Positions 1 through 9,358 of a stretch of DNA of 50,066 nucleotides are shown here, one piece after another (position 1 is the first letter of the stretch; each line of letters opens with the position of its first letter). The stretch is from Gracilariopsis chorda (taxonomy: Eukaryota > Rhodophyta > Florideophyceae > Gracilariales > Gracilariaceae), in contig NBIV01000368.1 in the NCBI GenBank assembly GCA_003194525.1, positions 1 to 50,066 on the forward strand. Direction: 5' to 3'. The position numbers were made by a program, and so were the translations under genes. The notes beneath the pieces were generated by a model that was given only the letters and a program-made list of their open reading frames with translations, searched no databases and was not told the DNA's origin.

Positions 1-210
1 GGGGGTTGATCAGTGGGATAGGTATCGGAGACGGTTCAAGTTGTCCGGTTAGCTGGGGTGAAGAATTGAGAGCTTTCCTTGTGAAACGCCGCTGCTGCCA
101 TTTCAACAGGCCATTAGGCGAAATTTTCAAATATTGACTCACCGGTCTCGCTGTTTGAAAACCATTTGGGTCTTTGAAAAGTGGGAACGTCGCCATTCCT
201 GGGATTTAGA

Positions 211-1655
211 GGAGACGAAGTTTGTGTGGGTAGAAAAACACAATCCACTATAGCCAAGCAGGTTACTCGTTGGATGCCGCGCTAATCGTCGCTGCAGCAA
301 AACTTATCACACTCTCGGCAACACAAGCTAACATTCTAAACACGGAGAGTCCTCCAAAGACGTGGGCACACATGAATCTCAACCAGAAGCAAGTGCTTGG
401 TCTTCCCGCGCCTAGAAGGGAAAAAGCCCCTTCGAAAGAGAATAATCCCCTCTCTTGATCCAGAAACCTGTGGTTGGGGAAGCAGTTACGACTGAATCGG
501 CCTCATCCAAGTATGACGGAGGAGGGTGGGTCCTAAGGGAAGGACCGCGGCGGCCCTTGCGGCGGCCGTGCAGCGACGCAGTGAAGAGCTGGAAGGTGTC
601 AGGATGAAACCGGTTCTTTTTATGCTGAGTTGATTAGGCCATAGGCCAGGCTGTCCTGAACAAGGGCAGACAGAGCTTGCCAGCTTTCACGCGCTTCAAT
701 GGTTCGCCATGTCAACACCATAGCAGTGGTGTGGTAACCGCGGTACCAATGGTTCCATAACCTTTACCGCACCACTGCGGACTGGTAGTTTAGCTCGAAT
801 AGAATTCTATTGAGAGTAATACTGTAATAGAACATAGATTTAGACACGTAGAGGTGTCTTCGTTCCCAGCAGACACGTAGATGTGTCTCTGCTCCCAGCC
901 ACGTACATGTGTCTCCGCTCTCAGCCGATATCTGCCCTGACGGACAGTGTTACAATTTAACAAGTCGTCCGGCAGACCTCAAAGAGGGACGCGCCACGAT
1001 CACGAACTTCCGCCGAACGTCTCTTACAAATACGCCACAGCAAGGATAAACGCATTTGCGCCATTTGAGCTTTGATTTTGCTTTTGTCTCTCTCGCTGCT
1101 TGCTGTGTGGAATGGGAGTCACGACTGTCACGGTGCTAAGGGAAAGTTTGCAAATTTCCTTCGTAACTTACGCCTCGTAAGCTCTGTGAAAGCCTGGACT
1201 GAGTCAGAGAAACCGATTGTTCCGTGAGTCAGATGCTCTCTCTTCCCCTTTCAAGTGGGTGCTTCTGTGCCTAACAAACAGCTATAGCAGATTCCGGGCA
1301 GATATTTCATCTATGGGTGTGCTGTTTTCTCAGTGAGCAGAGCTCGAAACCGGTTTACCGGCTGTGTTCTACATAGAAACATTTGTATGAAAGGCATAGT
1401 ATGGTTGCTCAAGCATCCGCATCCGCGTGTATGCGGGATTCTAGTGAACGATCATGGTGTCAGTGCCAGACTACTGAAACACGAGAGATTTGGCCGCTGG
1501 CTACTCTTCTACTGTCAGTTAGGCAGAACTTTTTCACCTCTTCAGCGGTGAATTCGTCGCTTGCCTGTTTGTCTTGGTAAGAAAGCCAATCTTTCTGCTG
1601 TCCTATGAGCAGCGCTAGCAATATAGCTGAATCTGGGGTGCAGATATGTCAATTA
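211..1655 (+). repeat. Dispersed repeat A, copy 1 (uninterrupted)
   Basis: This segment matches the two flanks of the large Gypsy array (19981-20099 and 40895-41972) in order and orientation. Shared landmarks include the GTTGGATGCC block near 270, the AACACAAGC block at 320-328, the CCTAGAAGGGAA block near 410, and the GAGTCACGACTGTCACGG block near 1115. No long ORF spans it and the class is not recognised. A short frame at 1069-1227 is also open in copy 2 and may be a decayed coding remnant. Boundaries are approximate. Confidence 0.75.
842..926. repeat. Three-unit minisatellite inside repeat A
   Basis: About three tandem units of 27-29 bp, each with an AGACACGTAGA-like start and a CTCCCAGC-like end. 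Each unit contains a small palindromic core (GACACGTA...GTGTC). The other copy of repeat A lacks this block, so it was gained in copy 1 or lost from copy 2. Confidence 0.75.
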
Positions 1656-2003
1656 TTCTGCCCTCGTACTCTGCCAGAACAGAAATAGACGTAGAGTAGA
1701 GCCAATGGCATCTTTAACCTATTTAAAATAATGTACACAGTTTATATTGTCTTAGCAAATGAATGCTTAAACACTGTCTGCTTCCAAGAACCTCCTTGAA
1801 TCTGTTCAATGGAATAGATTATTTGTTGCACTCGATATCGACAGAGGATGTTTCGGTTATCAGCGTTACTTTTGCTGCCAGCGTGGCAGGCTAATGAATG
1901 ACACCATTCCCACTTGTCAGCCCCAATTGGTTTTCAATCAAGCACAGCTTGGGGATCAATAATTGATTTCCCCGTAATACGTTGTAAAGGGCACCGGCGA
2001 CAC

Positions 2004-2010
2004 TATAAAA
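2004..2010 (+). promoter_or_regulatory. TATA box upstream of the small Arg-rich ORF
   Basis: TATAAAA lies about 118 bp upstream of the ATG at 2128. The sequence matches a consensus eukaryotic TATA element. Whether it is used is inference. Confidence 0.45.
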
Positions 2011-2127
2011 GGAAAGCCCTCAACTCTTCGCTGCCCAGCTGATCGGACAACTTGAACCGCCCCAGATACCTACCTCACCGACCAATACCTTTTTCAGCTA
2101 CCTTCACGCCTTTTGACATTGTCCAAC

Positions 2128-2379
2128 ATGTTCTCTTTTCTGAAGAACAGAATACAAGAAATCAAGCGTGAAGTGCGGCACAACCGCTGCCACCGCCGGT
2201 GCACCGTCAGGTACATAATGAGAGCAGTTTCTCTAAAGCTGTTTTCAAGGGATGTCCTTCCCTGTCGATGCAGGATTAGTCCACCGTCTACAGCACCATC
2301 GGAAGTGGATCTCACTTCCGTAGGATCTCTTTCATGGCGGTCCTCGGGTTCCCCTCCTGTGCTAATATTATGCTACTGA
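2128..2379 (+). CDS. Small basic protein, repeat B copy 1 (hypothetical)
   Basis: I do not recognise this family. The ATG at 2128 is preferred over an upstream non-ATG in-frame start because the similarity to a second copy (49374-49484) begins there. The first ~36 residues are basic: a KREV core followed by RHNRCHRRC, against KREI and RNNRCRHRW in the other copy, with a shared Tyr-Ile a few residues later. The surrounding DNA (about 1880-2350) is also similar to 49150-49520, so this is a repeat family that carries the ORF. After residue ~36 this copy reads on to 83 codons, while the other stops. No signal peptide or membrane segment is obvious. It may be a real small gene or a chance frame in a repeat. 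Confidence 0.35.
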   Translation: MFSFLKNRIQEIKREVRHNRCHRRCTVRYIMRAVSLKLFSRDVLPCRCRISPPSTAPSEVDLTSVGSLSWRSSGSPPVLILCY

Positions 2380-3830
2380 TCGCTGGATGTTCTCTTTGTT
2401 GACTGAATCCCTGGGATTGCGCCATCTAGGTCTGATTTTCGTCGTTTCCATACGCATGGAAAGAAGATGTTCCTTCAGACTGATGCTAGGGAAATATGGG
2501 GCAAGTTGTTGAAGAATATAGAAGGCAATACGGGTTTTCTAGAGTTCAGGATTCGGACCCACGGATTGGAACGCGATCGAGTTTTTGAATTCCTTTCTAT
2601 GCGATAAAGCCCATCTTTCGCAGTCGACCTTCTTCTTCTTAGTTCTTCGCTTATCAACTTTCTTCATGGCTTCGGTTCACGTAGTAAAGAAAGAGCTACT
2701 TTTGTCTTTATCGCAATATTTCACGGAAAATACTCAAAACAATTTACAATTGAACAACTATATTTTTAATACAACGAGCTTGAACAATCGAAACCTTTCG
2801 TCATGGGCTAACGGATCTTCCAGGAAACCGCAAAGTAGTATAATTTGAGCTTTGCTACGTGGGTGGAGAGAAGCTAAGAGATGTTTTGGGCCGACGGCAA
2901 GTTTTCCAAGGCCGAATCTACCACAGGTATTCTCTGAAACCGAGCAATCTGTTTGTTTTCGCTGCCTTGTGAGTTTCAACGGGCCTGGCGGTTCTTGGCA
3001 TTAAAGTTGGGAGTTTTGAAGTCCCAAAATGGCACCGAGGGCGCAGATTCTCACCTGAGTCAGCTATCTTCGTTATCTTTTTAGTATCTTCGTAAAGCGA
3101 TCCACGCATTTCAAATGCACGACAACCGTTTATTGATCAGCAACTTGGTGCTGCGGCTTGCAAGTCAGTCTCACAACAACCGTTCTTGATAAACTGGTGG
3201 CGGCGCTCACGCATGCAAACATCGCCGTATCTATCTATCTATCTCTTTCCCGTCCCGTCGATCTTTTGCACTCGCAACAAGGTGCTCTTTTCTATATCCG
3301 TTTTTGACCTCGCTGATCTTCTCTTCCTCCACTGATCTTGCTTTTCCATGTTACATCGTCTGTTTCCGTCCGATTCGCGTTTCATATACTTGCATAATGT
3401 GATTAGTTTCGTTGGATACGCTTATATCGCACCACTCCCAGCTCTTCTACAAATTCTTTACCTGCGCCTCAGGGAACAGTTCTCTAATATCCTCAGCCAG
3501 TTACGAGACTTTCTGTTCATAACCTAGTCAGCGACCATCATATTTATTTCTAAACTACGAAATGCCGGCCAAAGTCCAAACTGGAGAATTTCACGTGTGA
3601 CCAGCTGCTAACCGACATTTCGATGCTGCCAACTCGGTGGATGGCGTATGTTAGACTGTTCGGTTCTGAAGGTATGCCATAGCCTAGCACTGAATAGTCG
3701 AGACAGCTTGAAATGGCTTAAGAACATGTGCGTGCCACTATAAACGACTAAATCTTGTCTCTGTTACTTGAATTGTAATGCCGGTGTGTCATTTTCGCTT
3801 GAAATCCAGTGCCGTTGTGTTACGTTCGAA
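2380..3830. other. No gene recognised
   Basis: Only short frames without recognisable protein character. A TATC microsatellite lies at 3229-3246. Nothing else could be supported. Confidence 0.5.
3229..3246. repeat. (TATC)n microsatellite
   Basis: About four and a half perfect TATC units, followed by a C/T-rich stretch. Confidence 0.9.
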
Positions 3831-4166
3831 CTATGAACCGATACGTGCCCAACTGTTTGGAGTAGCAGTTTTGTTTCGAATGGCAGAACAACGATGTGAT
3901 ATACATTGCGGAAGGTACTTGAAAGGATTTATGTCATGATTGATGTCAAATGCCCCTGCCGTGCGCAAATGTATTGCACAGGGGCCAAAGAAGCATATTA
4001 TTGCGTCTACCTCAAATTTCTCATTGCCGATTACGATTTCTCGAGACGGCCACATACCGACCTCGAAGATGCTTCTCCGGCGTATTCGAGCCCCGTCCTC
4101 CTGGGCGTTGTCATCGTTGGTAATTGCGAGAACATGGCTTGAAAGATGGGAAGAGCTACGGTACAT
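3831..4166 (-). CDS. Hypothetical protein, 111 codons
   Basis: An ATG-started frame on the minus strand, divergent from the PP2C-like pseudogene 1 block downstream. The amino-acid composition is protein-like, with a hydrophobic middle (VDAIICFFGPCAIHL), but there is no motif I recognise. Its 5' end is close to the start of the block duplicated at 14225 and beyond, yet the ORF itself has no second copy here. It could be a chance frame. Confidence 0.2.
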   Translation of the reverse strand: MYRSSSHLSSHVLAITNDDNAQEDGARIRRRSIFEVGMWPSREIVIGNEKFEVDAIICFFGPCAIHLRTAGAFDINHDINPFKYLPQCISHRCSAIRNKTATPNSWARIGS

Positions 4167-4493
4167 CGGGCAGGGAGCAAGGTGTGTGTGGTGACGCTTA
4201 CCGTTATCGAAAACGATGTGGCGGTTGTTCGGGAAGGTGAAGATGATCTTGCGCGGAAGAAAAACTTGTCGAGGGGTATACAGTGGGAAACGCGAGATTC
4301 GACCAGCGACGCGACAAGCGGTGTGAGTGGAATTGGTGGCGGAGGATCAGAACAAATCGTGGGGAGGAGACGTGCGACGGCGGTAGTGGGACGGCGGCCG
4401 CATTGTGCGAGGGCGATGCGCGTTTACTGCGGACGCGGTGCTCATGGAACGGAGAGACGGGCTGCGCTTTACGGCAATCGCGCCCGGCTGCGC

Positions 4494-4578
4494 CACGTGT
4501 TGGCGTTCCTTCCCACATAAGCCAATCACGGCCCGTGCTACGGTGCGCATATGAGCGGGTTTTCCACGATTCCACGTG
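4494..4578 (+). promoter_or_regulatory. Twin CACGTG / CCAAT promoter-like module, copy 1
   Basis: CACGTG at 4494-4499, CCAAT at 4522-4526 and a second CACGTG at 4573-4578. The same three sites recur in order and nearly the same spacing at 14482-14564 in front of the related pseudogene. Most of the intervening sequence has diverged, so the sites stand out. Promoter function is inferred. Confidence 0.5.
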
Positions 4579-4715
4579 GCAAATAGTACAGCGCGATGGT
4601 CCAAAGCTCCGCGGCATGTTGATCCACATGTCGGCGCGCGTCGCGCTGCTCCGCCCATCGTCTCACCCTCCCAAAAACGAAAATCCGCTTCCGTCACCCA
4701 CCGCTCTACCCACCA

Positions 4716-5635
4716 TGAATTCCACTCCTGCGTATCTTCCATCAATCGCGCCTTCGAAATCGACAACGTCCACGTCCAAGGGTGGTCGTCCCGCCCTGTG
4801 AATTCGCACTCACGCCAAAGGTGTCCCCGCTCCCTACATCGATCTACCCGCGCGTGCTGTTCGCAATCGAGCACAACGACGTATCCTCCACGTGCACATC
4901 TCTAAAAGGCTCGAGGACAAAACAGAAGGAGGACCCGGCGTTCTGCGATCATGGCGACCATATCTATCGCGTGTGCGATGGATATGAAGTTGGAGCAGGT
5001 TGAAATGCCACTGAGCAGATTCCCGCCGTTGCCGCTAAAACGTTTCTGGCTATTCTGCTTTTGCAAATTCCCGTTGCTGAAGCTTTTGAATGACCAGATC
5101 GCATCGTGCTCGCCCACCATGACAGTTTGTGTGTGCTGGGAATTACCGTGGATTTGATTTGTGTGAACGATTTTAGCGACGTTATGCAAGTGGCGCATTC
5201 GGAAATTCTAGCTTCAAGGTCATTGGAGCGGATGGTTGCGGAGGCACGTTGACTATAGACCACTATCTGGGCCGCCCCGACCAAATGCCACGAACTGGAG
5301 GCTACAGTAGTTTTGTGCTGGGAAGATCGAGTGAATCGTATTCTGTCCGTGGGTCGTGCCATTGACAATCTGTTGGAAAAGAATTTACCACCCTACTCCG
5401 GAAGTGTTCAACTACAGTTTGAATGAAAATTAACAGTTGGTGGCGTTGAGTACAGGCGGATTTTGGGATGTTGTTAGTGATGAGGAAGTTGCGTAATGTT
5501 TTTCACGATTGATTCAATGGGATGGTGCTACTCGTAATGGCGCTGGGTTTGCAGGTGGACACGGATGGGGTTTTAGCGCTGGCGGCAGAACGCTGTTCCG
5601 GAGATGAAATAACGGTGGTCATGGTAGGCTTTTGA
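4716..5635 (+). pseudogene. PP2C-like protein phosphatase pseudogene 1
   Basis: PP2C (PPM) enzymes are Mg/Mn-dependent Ser/Thr phosphatases. Pieces of the fold can be followed in order but in changing frames. There is an N-terminal stretch related to copy 2 (FALTPKVSPLPTS), a KQKED segment at the usual (N/Q)EDR position, and VCDGY near 4972 in place of (F/V)DGH. Next come VLGITVDLI for the GTT strand near 5136, then a GGFWDVVSDEEVA stretch near 5455 matching the DGxWDVxSxxEA motif. The C-terminal strand SGDEITVVMVGF ends at TGA 5633-5635, where PP2Cs have SxDNITV. Several frameshifts and stops (for example after VCDGYEVGAG near 5003) separate these pieces, so it cannot encode an enzyme. The start is the ATG at 4716, in the region aligned with copy 2, but is uncertain. 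Confidence 0.65.
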
Positions 5636-7993
5636 GCGGGAGTTTGTAGAAAGTGTCACTCTTTTCTTTTTGGTGCACTTGTCCTCCCGTCGGGAAACGC
5701 TTGTGAACAGGAGGTTTGCATGTACTTTTTGCATGGTTCTTGTTGTGTGAATATCCTTAGTATGCTACAGCAGCAGGCGCGCAATGACTTAGACGCTGGT
5801 AATTCAGCTAAGACATGTAGATGTTTCGATCTTGACACAGCTTGCTCTGTGGTAATTCTTTTTGCGGTTGCATAACGAAGCGCACTTGTTGCACTTCAGA
5901 ACACGAGAAAAAGCACAAGAACCACCCTTTGAAGAAGATTTCACAAAAAAGAAAAACTGCGCTTTGAGATCTCATGATTTAAGACGTGAAAAACTTCATG
6001 AACAGCAAAACCTTGTGAGACAATGGCCTGTAGCACGACGAAAGAGGTACAGAAATTCTGGCGTGAAGGGTCATAGGCAGTGTGGTTGGTTACTTGCAAC
6101 GCTCGGATCGGCTTTGTCGCAATACTTCCTGCTGGATTAAACGAGAATAGATGTACGACAGCGGTAATTAGATCCCAGTACAATTAGCTCAGAACGAACA
6201 AAGCAAATCAATAAAATGAAGCAGTTGTTGACATTATAACCCGTAGACATTGAACAAAACCCAAGTTCAAAAGTTGATGAAGCGGAAGTAAGCGTCTAAT
6301 CATGAGTCGATGCGTGTCGCAGAGGTGGTGAAATCAGAGAATGATAGTCGCGGCAACGATGAGGACTGCAGGGATCAAACCAAGAGAGCCAGCGAAACCT
6401 GTATTCACCGACGGCTGTTTACCACGTGTCCGTCGAATGAAGGTAATATTTCACATTGTCTCCATGCAAATGCCCCCATGCGTCTTCTGATCCCTTTCTG
6501 CTCCATGAACAACCCATCAGCGATTCACCCACTAGAAACGCAGCTTTCTTGTTGGTTGCATCCATATACTTTTAATTAGCGCCTGTTTCTTTCTCTGGTT
6601 CGATGGGTGGTAGTCTCTCTCGTTCGTTCGACCAACAGTTGCCGTCTTCTAGCTTAGGATTGTCAGGTATTTCTGCATTGTTGTTACCAGAGTGCTCAAT
6701 ACTTCAGAAATGTACTAAAACTTGGGATCAGAAGCACGGCCCTGGAGAAAGGAGGCGGTATGACAGTAGAAAACGAAGGATTAATTCTGTACTCGTTGAC
6801 ATTTCACTCCGAAGTTTCGTATAATCCGTCACCCCACCCGACTCACGAATGTTGAAACGGATTCCATACAAACCTAGAACAATTCCAACTCGGCAAAACT
6901 ACTTCTGGTGTTCTATCCCTCCAGAATGCTGGAATGTACACTCATGGCGCGGTACATTACCACCCAGATGGTCATGTATTATTTATAACTGCCACTCAAA
7001 ACTCTGGTAGTGATGTTTCAAGTACTGCTACGCACAAAGATACATGGGGTAGATACATGGCGGATATACATTTCTTTCTATCAAGAATGGATCAACGGCC
7101 CCATCCCTGATCACAGCCATCCCCCTAGTCCATGCTCTGGTCCGATCATTTCTGCAGCGAGACGTCGCTCACCAATTCAGATTCCAACTGCATACTAACT
7201 ATTCAACTCAGCAAAATTCTCTCTCTTTCCACCATCTCTCTCTCCGTTCGCTCCGATCAGTACGTGTAGCCGCCGGCCATGAAAGAATTGAACACCACCA
7301 CTACTAAAAACATCTGTGGTATATCTCGAAATTCCTTTGTAGTTGAGAAATACTCGCTCCGCAAGAATGCCGAGCACACCGGCCGCCCTTGTGCCTGTTG
7401 GCTATTCATGGCCAAGCCAAGAATGAGACGCCATCCGTAAGCACTTTGTACTTTCAAAACTTTTCAAGTTGCTGCTGTGTGGCCGACAGCATCCCAGGAC
7501 CCTCTCAACGCAAGAACAATAATCTTGTGTCTGCCGAGCGCTCCTTCAGATTGAGGCATAGGATTATGAACATCGTATCATTTGAAATACTTCAGACTGC
7601 AGAAAGCCCATTGGTGGGAAGAAACGATATGTAGAACTTGACTAATGCCATTATCGGAGTTCCAATCGGCAAAGGGAACTATTAGTCAAAGAATGACCTC
7701 CCAACGACACCATGATCAATAGAAACGGCGATAATTGAAAGCCGTGGTATTAGTGCTGATTTGCTCTAAAGTTTCCAGTTCTTGTAAGAATTTTCGTTTG
7801 CGCGTCGCTGCACGATTATTTTCGGTGGATCAAGCTCTTTCTGTTATTGACATAATACCTCCCAAGAGCTGGTCTTTTAGTCTGATCTGATGGAACTGGA
7901 AAACGACAGGCCGTAACGGAAAGTGACGAGTTTTTGATGCTTGAGATGGTTTGTGGACGGCTTCTATTCGCTGACAGATGTAGCAACAGTGGA
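5636..7993. other. No gene recognised
   Basis: Only short frames without family features. A segment at about 6588-6680 is similar to 45787-45890 (shared CTTTCTCTGGTT and CATTCGACCA-like blocks), suggesting a decayed repeat. Confidence 0.45.
6588..6680 (-). repeat. Decayed repeat C, copy 1
   Basis: About 90 bp align with 45787-45890, where the matching DNA is the C-terminal end of a minus-strand ORF. Here the same strand is interrupted. The class is unknown. Confidence 0.35.
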
Positions 7994-7998
7994 GCCGT
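7994..7998. repeat. Target-site duplication GCCGT (left) of the Copia element
   Basis: GCCGT here and again at 13033-13037, immediately outside the two LTRs. Five bp is the usual duplication length for Copia elements. Confidence 0.75.
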
Positions 7999-8232
7999 TA
8001 TGAGAAAATTGTCGAAGTCTCGGAATAAATGTCTAGTCTTTACTACGCATCGGTAGGTCCTCTCTTTTCTTCTTCCCTGCTGCAACCACCGAGCCGGCGC
8101 CTCTTCTCATACGCTTCCAGAGGCCCTCTCCTAGGCAAAGATACTAATAATGCATTTGAATACTGTCGGCTGTTGCGTGGCAGTTACTGCATTTCACTAT
8201 CGGCTATTGCATGGCAGTTACTGAATTTCACA
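7999..8232 (-). repeat. Copia 3' LTR (with internal duplication)
   Basis: Matches 12834-13032 over its length but is 35 bp longer. The extra length is a tandem duplication of the segment around GGCAGTTACTG, near 8165-8232. The purine-rich tract GAAGAAGAGGTGG (minus strand, 8233-8245) abuts it and is a good plus-strand primer site. Confidence 0.85.
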
Positions 8233-8245
8233 CCACCTCTTCTTC
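8233..8245 (-). promoter_or_regulatory. Copia polypurine tract
   Basis: On the sense (minus) strand, GAAGAAGAGGTGG directly precedes the TG of the 3' LTR, which is the expected place and composition for plus-strand priming. Confidence 0.6.
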
Positions 8246-8252
8246 GTTAACC

Positions 8253-8960
8253 TTATCCAGTTGACTTGTTTGAAGTAGTGTACACCGCTTTCGAAAGGTC
8301 AATCGAAAGTTTTCCATCGAAGAGCAAAAGCTCCAAAGCGTCGTCCGTGGCACTATTAAACTTGGTCAAAGGGTCTGCATAGTTGCAGCTTCCAGGTATC
8401 CATATCATCTGATCAATTTTCTTCGTCTCGAAATCGTACCTTATAACACTTACGTCTCCACGAATAGACCGGTCGGCGGCGTTCCGATAAGTAGATAATG
8501 TTCCGTATAAATCCTTTGAATCAACCACAATTTAGAGCTTAATATCAGTGTCGAGTATCTTCCTGTACGCTTCTGCTAAGAACTTCCCTTCGTCGATTCC
8601 CTCGCCTGCAGCCAACTTTTCGGCGGATCCAATCGATTTAACCGGACGCCGAGACTTGTGGGAAGTCCATGCCACGGTATGGAATACAGTATTCTCCTTC
8701 AAGTCCCCAAATAGCAAGCCAGCTATGTATCCCAGCTGACCGTGATCCGTACCGCGACTTGCGTCGGCAAATACGACCAAAGAGACCTGGCACTCCTTCT
8801 TTGCTTCTGGTTGAAGATAGCGGACAGTTGTGGACTTTTTCTTCAGCGTTTTCAAAACATTTAGCTGAGTCACCAAATCCTTCACTCGCGGTAATGGCCT
8901 TTCTGCTGTAACATTGATGCGGCAAGTGCACAAAAGGGAGACGCGACAACTTTCAGCCAA
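8253..8960 (-). pseudogene. Copia pol, RNase H region
   Basis: RNase H removes the RNA strand during reverse transcription. The first catalytic Asp lies in VVFADASRGTD. After an in-frame TAA (8532-8534) the frame continues with VDSKDLYG (a VDS/VDN-type Asp) and then WIPGSCNYADPLTKF, which matches the Copia ending W(V/I)xGxxxxADxLTK. The upstream edge is joined to the RT frame by a frameshift at about 8900-8960. It is a fragment of one ancestral polyprotein. Confidence 0.8.
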
Positions 8961-9358
8961 CCGATTGAGCTATTAAATGATTTTAAACTCGTTAATTCAA
9001 TGCTTGTGACGGTTTGGTCTTGCTGCTTACGTCTCATCCGGTCTATACGAGGAAGTGGTAATCCTTCGAGCTTGTGCTCGCCGTTTACCGTGATATTGTA
9101 GTCGTCTCGTGGCAAAATCTCGAGACCATAGAACTGTATGAATCCTGGTCCGAACACGATAGTGCCAAGTTTGTACTCCCCTTGAATTCTTTCTATCACT
9201 GTCGAAAGGCGGTTTCTGGTGGCGGCGAATAATATATCGTCAACCACTTTCACCGCTAGAATGTCCAAACCTCTACTCTTCTTCATGTAAAACAACTGCG
9301 GTACATATATTAGCTGCGTGAATCCTATATTCCTAAGGAATGTGTCGCTGATTTGTTG
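8882..9358 (-). pseudogene. Copia pol, reverse transcriptase C-terminal half
   Basis: Carries the RT active-site box KVVDDILFAA (Copia usually has YVDD). It is in the same frame as the integrase-RT segment upstream and is separated from it only by a TGA at 9359-9361, in a position where Copia elements usually have Trp or a similar residue after the YGLxxAxxxW box. It ends at a frameshift into the RNase H frame. Confidence 0.85.

Noticed and set aside
4347..4874. 175-codon minus-strand frame opposite the PP2C-like 5' region
   Set aside because: No family features, and the matching region at 14338-14896 does not keep the frame. Probably a shadow of a GC-rich stretch.
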